From the NCBI RefSeq assembly GCF_013375035.1, contig NZ_CP056032.1, forward strand, positions 2,154,001-2,218,000: a stretch of DNA of 64,000 nt, written 5' to 3'. Below the pieces are notes generated by a model. That model was not told where the DNA came from. It did not search any database and saw nothing but the letters and a program-made list of their open reading frames with translations. This document shows, in pieces, positions 57,999 to 64,000 of the stretch; the first letter of the stretch is position 1; the number at the start of each line of letters is the position of its first letter. The DNA comes from Spirosoma sp. KUDC1026 (GTDB lineage Bacteria; Bacteroidota; Bacteroidia; Cytophagales; Spirosomataceae). The translations under genes were made by a program, and so were the position numbers.

Positions 57999-59564
57999 TT
58001 ACCAGTACACCAGCGTCAGTGAGACGAAATAGTCCTGTTCCGACTGCTGAATGCCGAGTGTGTGCCGACCCGGATAAATTAGCTCTAGGCGCTTGCGAAC
58101 GTTGTCCAGTCCGACACCTGACTGATCTTTTTCGGGATCGTACTGGTCAGTCGATTCGGCCGGACGGGGATGCCGGGAGTTGTGAACTTTGAAATATAGG
58201 GTCGTAGCGTCCAGCGTGAGTGTGATAAAAATCCAGGATGGATTTCGCAGGCTGATACCGTGTTTAAAGGCATTTTCCACGAAGGACGTCAGCAGCATCG
58301 GGGCGAGGTAGATTTCGCGGTTGGGCTGCTGAATGTTGACCCGAATTTCGATGGGGTGCGTTTCATCGACGCGCATTCGCTGGATGTCGATGTAGTTGTG
58401 CAGGTATTCAACCTCCTTGTTGAGCGGGATACGGTCGCGGTTATTTTCCTGCAGCATAAACCGCATCATGTCGCCTAGCTTCTGAATACCGTCGGCCGTT
58501 TTTTCGCTGTTCTCCTTGAGCGCCGTCGCATACAGACTATTCAATGCATTGAACAGAAAGTGCGGGTTGATCTGCGCGCGCAGACTGGCTAGCTCCGCCG
58601 ATTTGGCAGACACCTGGGTTTGAAGAACGGTCTTCTCCCAATTCAGTACCCGGCGTCCGTAGGCGATCACGATGGAACAGATCACGACGATGACACTAAA
58701 CGTAATGATTGGGTCCAGCGAGTGATAATAAAACCGGGTACTGGCTTCCCAGATAACGGTCGTTATGACAAGGACTGCCAGCAGAAAGATGCCTAGTGTG
58801 TAGGGGGAAACTGCCCTGAGATCAGCCGACTTGCTAAATACGTTTCTGTAAATGAATGACTGGGAAAAATGGATCTGAATGACCAACCCTAATACCAGCA
58901 GGATGTCGCGGAATGTACCTTCCCACAGTGTAGAAGGCAGATGGAGATTCATCGCGAATAGTACCAGTAAGATAGTAATACCACTGATTAGGAGATACCC
59001 GACGACGCGAAGAATAGGCAGTGACTCCTGACGGGTTTTGTCGGATAGATACACGTAATACCCCCGTATAATTTCATACGTAGCCAGCAGAATACCCAGT
59101 CCGATCGCGTCGGCTAGTACGGTCCGTTTGCGGTAGAGCGAGTAAACTCTCAGCCCAAAAATGTCACCCGAATCGAGATGTTTATAGCGGACGTATAGCT
59201 TCAAATAATGGTAAACAAATGTACTTACCAGAAGGAGCGCAACCGTCAGGCCGACGTAAAGCCAGCCCGTGCGGTTACTAACGTCTTCGGATAGTCGGGG
59301 ATACGCCAAGTAGCGGAATACGGACCAGGCTCCCAGAAAGAGGCAAACGCCAGCAATGAGTGGTATGTTGTTGTTGAGCGTATGGTCGTAGTTACCCAGT
59401 TCCGGCCAGTAGGTTCCGGCCGGAATGCCGTTGCCACTAGCTGACAGGCCGATCATGCCATCAAGGTTGTTAACCTCTATTAGCAGTCGTCGTATGACAT
59501 AGATCGTTGCCAGGCCGATCAGGAATAATGGTTCGGCGTATCGTTTGAGTGAATGTTCCTGCAT
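57999..59564 (-). CDS. LytS-type sensor histidine kinase
   Basis: 521 residues from ATG 59564 (M-Q-E-H-S-L-K-R-Y-A-E-P); an in-frame start 8 codons upstream is weaker. The N-terminal 300 residues hold seven or eight membrane helices. The HisKA_7TM-less LytS/His_kinase signature follows: Q-I-N-P-H-F-L-F-N-A-L-N-S-L-Y with the phospho-acceptor His. The ATPase domain has L-L-T-S-F-V-E-N-A-F-K-H-G (N box) and G-V-G-L-D-N-V-R-K-R-L (G box). It is the natural partner of the LytTR regulator at 56456, though not in the same operon. It is set between the two permease arrays. The stop lies 20 bp past that of the convergent ExbD-like gene. Confidence 0.93.
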   Translation of the reverse strand: MQEHSLKRYAEPLFLIGLATIYVIRRLLIEVNNLDGMIGLSASGNGIPAGTYWPELGNYDHTLNNNIPLIAGVCLFLGAWSVFRYLAYPRLSEDVSNRTGWLYVGLTVALLLVSTFVYHYLKLYVRYKHLDSGDIFGLRVYSLYRKRTVLADAIGLGILLATYEIIRGYYVYLSDKTRQESLPILRVVGYLLISGITILLVLFAMNLHLPSTLWEGTFRDILLVLGLVIQIHFSQSFIYRNVFSKSADLRAVSPYTLGIFLLAVLVITTVIWEASTRFYYHSLDPIITFSVIVVICSIVIAYGRRVLNWEKTVLQTQVSAKSAELASLRAQINPHFLFNALNSLYATALKENSEKTADGIQKLGDMMRFMLQENNRDRIPLNKEVEYLHNYIDIQRMRVDETHPIEIRVNIQQPNREIYLAPMLLTSFVENAFKHGISLRNPSWIFITLTLDATTLYFKVHNSRHPRPAESTDQYDPEKDQSGVGLDNVRKRLELIYPGRHTLGIQQSEQDYFVSLTLVYW

Positions 59565-59649
59565 AGCTATTGATCGATTTTTGACCAAAGCTAGGGTGGG
59601 CCAAAAGGCTCGTGGGAAAAATGGGTTGAACCAGGCGAAAAATGGGATG

Positions 59650-59752
59650 AAAAGGGGGCAGGAGGGAACAAGCAGAAAGGGAGTAAGGAAGAAAGGGAGT
59701 AAGGAAGAAAGAGATAGTCAAGCCTGCCCTTCTCCCTTTCCACCTTCTACTA
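59650..59752 (-). repeat. purine/pyrimidine foldback element at a permease stop codon
   Basis: Plus strand 59654-59712 is purine-rich with the repeated unit AAAGGGAGTAAGGAAG twice. It is followed by a pyrimidine arm (CCTGCCCTTCTCCCTTTCC and on), ending at the stop of the permease (59750-59752). It resembles 10454-10532 in style. Probably a terminator for the permease array and possibly mobile or copied. Confidence 0.6.
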
Positions 59753-62113
59753 TTCTGTTTTCAATGATTTGACCGGGTTTACTAAAGCTGCCTTCGCGCT
59801 TTGAATACTGACTGTTAGCAGAGCGATGCTTACCGCCAGCAACCCGGCCAGGGCGAAAACCCACCAATGGATGTCAACACGATAGGCAAAGTTCTGGAGC
59901 CATTGATGCATGACATACCAGGCAATCGGTGAAGCTACCAGAATTGCGATTAATACCAACTTGAGGAAGTCTTTGGAGAGTAGAGCGACGATACTGGCGA
60001 CGGAGGCACCGAGTACCTTTCGTACACCGATTTCCTTAGTACGTTGTTCGGCCGTAAAAGCGGCTAGCCCGAGTAGTCCCAGACATGAAATCAGAACGGC
60101 CAGCGAAGCAAAATAGGTGACTAGCTTGCCAATAACTGTTTCGCTCTTATACTGTTGTCGGTAGGTGTCATCGGCAAACTCATACGTAAATGGATAGGTT
60201 GGGTTAATTGATCGGCAAGCCTGTTGCATGACTGATAAGGCTGCCTGCGTTTTACCCTCCTGAATTCGGACGACGCAATTACCCCGTGGTTGTGATTCGA
60301 AATAAACCAGGAGTGGCTCAATGGGCTTATGTAGCGATTGCAGATGGAAATTTCTCATTAAGCCGATGACTTTGCCCTGCTTACCCCACAAGTTGATAGA
60401 CTGACCAATGGGGTCTATCAAGTGCATTTGCTGAGCAGCCGCTTCGTTGAGAAGAAAACCGGTCGTATCGGAGGAGAAGGCCGAAGAAAACTCATGGCCT
60501 TCTTTAAGGGTAATATTCAAAGTTCTGGCAAAATCATACGATGCCCCCATGAGCCAGATCGAAAATTTGTCAGTGGGTTTTTTGGCCGTCCATTGTACAT
60601 CACTGGTTGCATTTCCTACGTCAGTCGGAATCGTATTTACAGTGGTTACATTTTGGATCGTATTCGATTGCAAGAGTACCTGTTTAAAGAGTTCATAGCG
60701 TTTGCTTAGCTCCCCTTCCAGCTTAATATAAAGCACGTTGTCGCGACTTAGCCCAATATTTTTGGTCTGGATGTAACGGATCTGCCGGAATACGATCAAT
60801 GTACCCATTATCAAAATAAGCGATAGAGTAAACTGGAAAACGACTAATCCTTTTCGAAAGAGCGAAACAGTAGATTTTGTCTGGAATGATCCCTTTAGTA
60901 CGTGAACCGGATCGAACGAAGACAGAAACAGGGCTGGATAAACGCCAGCTGTCAGCGTAGTTATACCAAGTAATGCCGCCAGTATACCAAAGAAGGCTGG
61001 ACTATCAAGCGGAATCTCGATTGTTTCTCCCGTTATCGTATTAAAAGCAGGTAATAATAACTGGGCTATGAGCATAGCGAGACAGGCCGCTAGCAGCGTC
61101 ATACAGAACGATTCGCCAACGAACTGACCGACCAGATAGGCTTTAGCCGCACCGATAGCTTTACGTACACCAATCTCTTTGGCCCTTTTTGCCGAACGTG
61201 CGGTTGCTAAGTTGACAAAGTTGATACAGGCTATCAACAGGATAAATAGCGCTACTATCGAAAAAAGCCGTACGTATTCGATACGTCCTCCTACCGGAAT
61301 CCCATTCTCAAATTGGGAATACAAATACTGATCTTCGTAAGGTTGTAAATCCAGTGCCTTTTCTTGAATAGTCTTATCGTGCAGAGTGAGAAAGCGACGG
61401 ATCTTGTCGTTTACTTTTTTTACTGAAGCATCTGGCCGAAGCATAATGACCGTGGATGGTCCGAAATCGTCCCAGCCATCGACAATCCATGGATTCCTAC
61501 GCGCAAATGATTCAAACGAAAGTAGATAATCAAATTTGATTGAGGAGTTAGATGGAACGTTGGCAAATACTCCACTGACGATGTAATCGTCTTTGTCATT
61601 GAACCGAATAAGCCGACCAACCGGATTCGCCGATCCAAAATAGGCCTGTGCTAATCGTTGAGAAATGACCAGACTATTCGGTGCGGAAAACACGGTTTGT
61701 GGGGTGCCTTTAAGCAGTGGAAATGAAAACATGTCGAAAAAATCGTTGTCCACGATTCGACCTTTTTCTTTAGCCGCTTTAGCCCCCACGCGGAGCCGAT
61801 CACTGTTTTCCCATGTTATCGTGACGGCATGACTAACCTCGGGGATCTCCCGTTTTAGTGCCCCAGATAAGATACCCGGCGAATTATCAAAGCTATTCGT
61901 GATTGAGCCATCTTTCTCAACGGAATGGACGATTATCCGATATAGGCGACCACGGTTCTGGTGAAACGAATCATACGCACGCTCATCCTGTACCCACAAA
62001 TAAATCAGCAGACTACAGGACATGCCCAGCGAAAGGCCAATAATATTGATCGCCGAGAAAGCTTTATTACGAACCAGGTTCCGCCAGGCGATTTTGAGAT
62101 AGTTTCTAATCAT
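59750..62113 (-). CDS. ABC transporter permease, MacB/FtsX type
   Basis: 787 residues from ATG 62113 (M-I-R-N-Y-L-K-I-A-W-R-N-L-V-R). The frame extends 3 codons to 62122. Motifs are R-A-K-E-I-G-V-R-K-A-I-G-A and E-Q-R-T-K-E-I-G-V-R-K-V-L-G-A-S-V-A-S-I-V-A-L-L. It ends N-P-V-K-S-L-K-T-E. The last 160 residues are very similar to those of the permeases at 53874 and 62126, more so than the N-terminal parts, which suggests recombination or strong constraint on this half. It is co-oriented with the frameshifted permease just upstream (12-bp gap). The promoter of this pair is beyond the right edge. Confidence 0.92.
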   Translation of the reverse strand: MIRNYLKIAWRNLVRNKAFSAINIIGLSLGMSCSLLIYLWVQDERAYDSFHQNRGRLYRIIVHSVEKDGSITNSFDNSPGILSGALKREIPEVSHAVTITWENSDRLRVGAKAAKEKGRIVDNDFFDMFSFPLLKGTPQTVFSAPNSLVISQRLAQAYFGSANPVGRLIRFNDKDDYIVSGVFANVPSNSSIKFDYLLSFESFARRNPWIVDGWDDFGPSTVIMLRPDASVKKVNDKIRRFLTLHDKTIQEKALDLQPYEDQYLYSQFENGIPVGGRIEYVRLFSIVALFILLIACINFVNLATARSAKRAKEIGVRKAIGAAKAYLVGQFVGESFCMTLLAACLAMLIAQLLLPAFNTITGETIEIPLDSPAFFGILAALLGITTLTAGVYPALFLSSFDPVHVLKGSFQTKSTVSLFRKGLVVFQFTLSLILIMGTLIVFRQIRYIQTKNIGLSRDNVLYIKLEGELSKRYELFKQVLLQSNTIQNVTTVNTIPTDVGNATSDVQWTAKKPTDKFSIWLMGASYDFARTLNITLKEGHEFSSAFSSDTTGFLLNEAAAQQMHLIDPIGQSINLWGKQGKVIGLMRNFHLQSLHKPIEPLLVYFESQPRGNCVVRIQEGKTQAALSVMQQACRSINPTYPFTYEFADDTYRQQYKSETVIGKLVTYFASLAVLISCLGLLGLAAFTAEQRTKEIGVRKVLGASVASIVALLSKDFLKLVLIAILVASPIAWYVMHQWLQNFAYRVDIHWWVFALAGLLAVSIALLTVSIQSAKAALVNPVKSLKTE

Positions 62114-62125
62114 AATCGTCAATGA

Positions 62126-64000
62126 TTATTCGGAACGTAAGGATTTAACGGGGTTGACCAGGGCGGCCCGGATACTTTGAACACTGATCGTCAGTAAGGC
62201 GACGCCGATAGCTACCAGTCCCGCCATAGCAAACACCCACCACGACATCTCGACCCGGTAGGCGAAGTTTTGCAGCCAGCGATTCATGCCGTAGTAAGCC
62301 AGCGGACTGGCAACCACGATAGCCAAGAGTACCAGTTTCAGGAAATCTTTAGAGAGCAGGGCCACCACGCTCACCACCGATGCGCCCAGTACTTTCCGAA
62401 CGCCAATTTCTTTGGTACGCTGCCGGGCCAGGAACGACGCCAGCCCAAACAAACCCAGGCAGGCAATGAAAATAGCCAGCCCCGCAAAGATGCCCAGAAT
62501 GGTCTGCTGCCGCAGGTTGGTCTGGTACAGCTGATCGAACTGCTCATCCAGAAACCGGTATTCAAACGGATAGGCAGGCTTCGTTTTGGCATAGAGGGCC
62601 GCAACAGCTTCGACACCAGCCTGCACGTCGCCGGGTTTCAGCCGAACCAGCCCTACCCGCTGATCGTCGTCGGGCGAAATAACCAGCGGCTCGATATGCT
62701 CGCGGAGTGACAGGAAATTAAAATCCTCGACCACGCCAACAACAATCTGACGTGTGCTGTCATGCAGGGTGTTCTTCAGCCATTTGCCAATGGCCTGCTG
62801 CGGTGTCCAGCCCAGTTTGGCCGCTGCCGTGCGATTCAGCAAAAGCGCCTGCGTACTATCGGTCGGGAAGGCTGGCGACAAATCCCGCCCGGCGATTACT
62901 TTCAGACCCAGCGTTTTCACATAATCGAAATCGACGAACTCAGTACGGCCCCGCCAGCGCTCATCATGCCCTTCTACGTCGAACATCTGCGCGTCGAAAT
63001 AGCCGCCCGGCTCGCCCGACATCAGCGACACGTTCGACACATGACTTTGACTTAACAGGTCGCCTTTGCGCTGGGTGAGAAAGTTGTAGATGTCCTCGTT
63101 CTGGATGGGAATAACCATCGTTTGGGCGCTGTTGTAGCCCAGTTCTTTGTGTTTGAGGTAATGCAATTGGCGCGTCACAATGGCCATACCCAGCATCAGT
63201 ATGATTGAAATACTGAACTGAATCACGACCAGCACCTGCCGGAACGAGGTACTGCCCCGGCCCAGCCGGAGCTTCCCTTTCAGCGCCTGTATGGGCGAGA
63301 AAGCCGCCAGTACAAAGGCCGGATAGCTGCCAGAAAACCGGTTACGACGATGATCCCGATCAGAAACAGGGTAATCGGCAGCGCGTAGGCCGTTAGCTGA
63401 ATCGGCTGGCCCAGCAGTTGGGCATAGGCCGGTAGCGTCAGTGCCACCAGTCCGACGGCCAGCCCGCAGGAAAGCGTAGTCAGCAGCACCGATTCGCCGA
63501 TAAACTGCCACACCAGATGCTGTTTGACGGCGCCCAATACCTTCCGAACGCCAATCTCGCGCGAGCGCTCCATCGCCCGAACCGTACTGAGGTTCATGAA
63601 ATTGATGCAGGCCACCAGCAGAATCAGTGCGGCAATCGACAGAAACAGATACACCACATTTTTATCGCCGTGCTTCAGGCCATCAAACGCTCCCTGTTCA
63701 AAATAAATGTCGCGCAACGGGGTCAGCGACAGGGAGAAGCGGAAACCGAACTGCTTCATCACAGGGCCCATGTATTTCTGCATGAAGCCCGGCAGGCTAC
63801 GTTCGATCTGCGCCAGACTGGCCGAAGGAGCCAGCTGTACATAGGTGAACACATTGTTGTTGACCCACTGCGTCATGTACGATTCGGCCCTGTAGTTGGC
63901 AAGCGGCACCACCAGATCGAAGCTCAGGTGCGAATTGGTCGGTACGTCCTGCGCGATGCCCGTTACGTTCAGCGGCAGGTTCTTGTCGAGTTTGATCAGC
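62126..64000 (-). pseudogene. ABC transporter permease, MacB/FtsX type, frameshifted and cut by the right edge
   Basis: Two overlapping minus-strand frames make one permease. The upstream part (open from the edge to about 63335) carries the first periplasmic domain end (T-N-S-H-L-S-F-D), R-S-R-E-I-G-V-R-K-V-L-G-A and G-I-I-V-V-T-G-F. The downstream part resumes with S-G-S-Y-P-A-F-V-L-A-A-F and runs to E-I-G-V-R-K-V-L-G-A-S and S-L-R-S-E at 62126. The switch falls on an A-run at 63334-63337 (TTTT in the coding strand). One extra T there restores a perfect frame reading V-T-G-F-S-G-S-Y-P. Either a true inactivating indel or a homopolymer error. All motifs are otherwise intact. Confidence 0.8.

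Overview
The window looks like chromosome from a Bacteroidota bacterium of the order Cytophagales, most like Spirosoma or a close relative (inference from gene content, not from a marker gene). The pointers are SusC/SusD pairs, an ECF sigma factor / FecR / SusC trio, LytS-LytTR signalling, many MacB/FtsX-type permeases ending in N-P-V-K-S-L-R-S-E, a TAnnTTTG-like -7 box at some genes, and few Shine-Dalgarno sequences. I saw no rRNA, tRNA, CRISPR array, integrase or intact insertion sequence.

Layout. 1-2389 (minus): ECF sigma factor, FecR anti-sigma factor and a SusC receptor cut by the left edge. 2639-8114: small secreted proteins and lipoproteins (TonB C-terminal-like, PKD, DUF1579, cupin, DUF1080, an acidic disordered protein) with a degraded ORF and a frame break. 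8170-13462 (minus): a D-lactate dehydrogenase-type FAD/Fe-S protein carrying two in-frame foldback inserts, a DUF1648 membrane protein, a VOC protein and a DUF4097 protein. 13560-19016 (minus): two FtsX-type permease units. 19681-22988: three SDR-superfamily enzymes, one with a Tat signal. 23293-34945 (minus): SusC, SusD and two giant VCBS/ASPIC-UnbV proteins. 35557-45593: an M20 peptidase, a beta-propeller/amidohydrolase fusion and a second SusC/SusD pair. 45740-48855: DUF2071, a Gly/Tyr-rich secreted protein and a CHRD lipoprotein. 49002-64000: three tandem permeases, a LytTR regulator, an ExbD-like protein, a LytS-type kinase, then two more permeases, the last frameshifted and cut by the right edge.

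The most striking signal is regulatory. The three permease transcription units whose 5' ends lie inside the window (starts at 16359, 19016 and 56255) share one promoter architecture. Each has a sigma-54-like -24/-12 element whose outer edge is 64-65 bp from the start codon. A further 53-55 bp upstream lies a pair of tandem GTCCG-N4-CGGAC palindromes set 21-22 bp centre to centre. This looks like a sigma-54 regulon with an enhancer-binding activator encoded elsewhere, controlling permeases that have no ATPase gene beside them.

A second unusual layer is a set of four foldback elements with a purine- or G-rich arm and a complementary pyrimidine- or C-rich arm. Two sit at permease 3' ends and two are inserted in frame in the D-lactate dehydrogenase-type gene. 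The G-rich ones have loose heptad periodicity. Other points of interest are an ExbD-like protein with Ser in place of the key transmembrane Asp, frame breaks in a DUF1579 gene and in the last permease, and a hairpin with a T-tract between susD and the VCBS genes.
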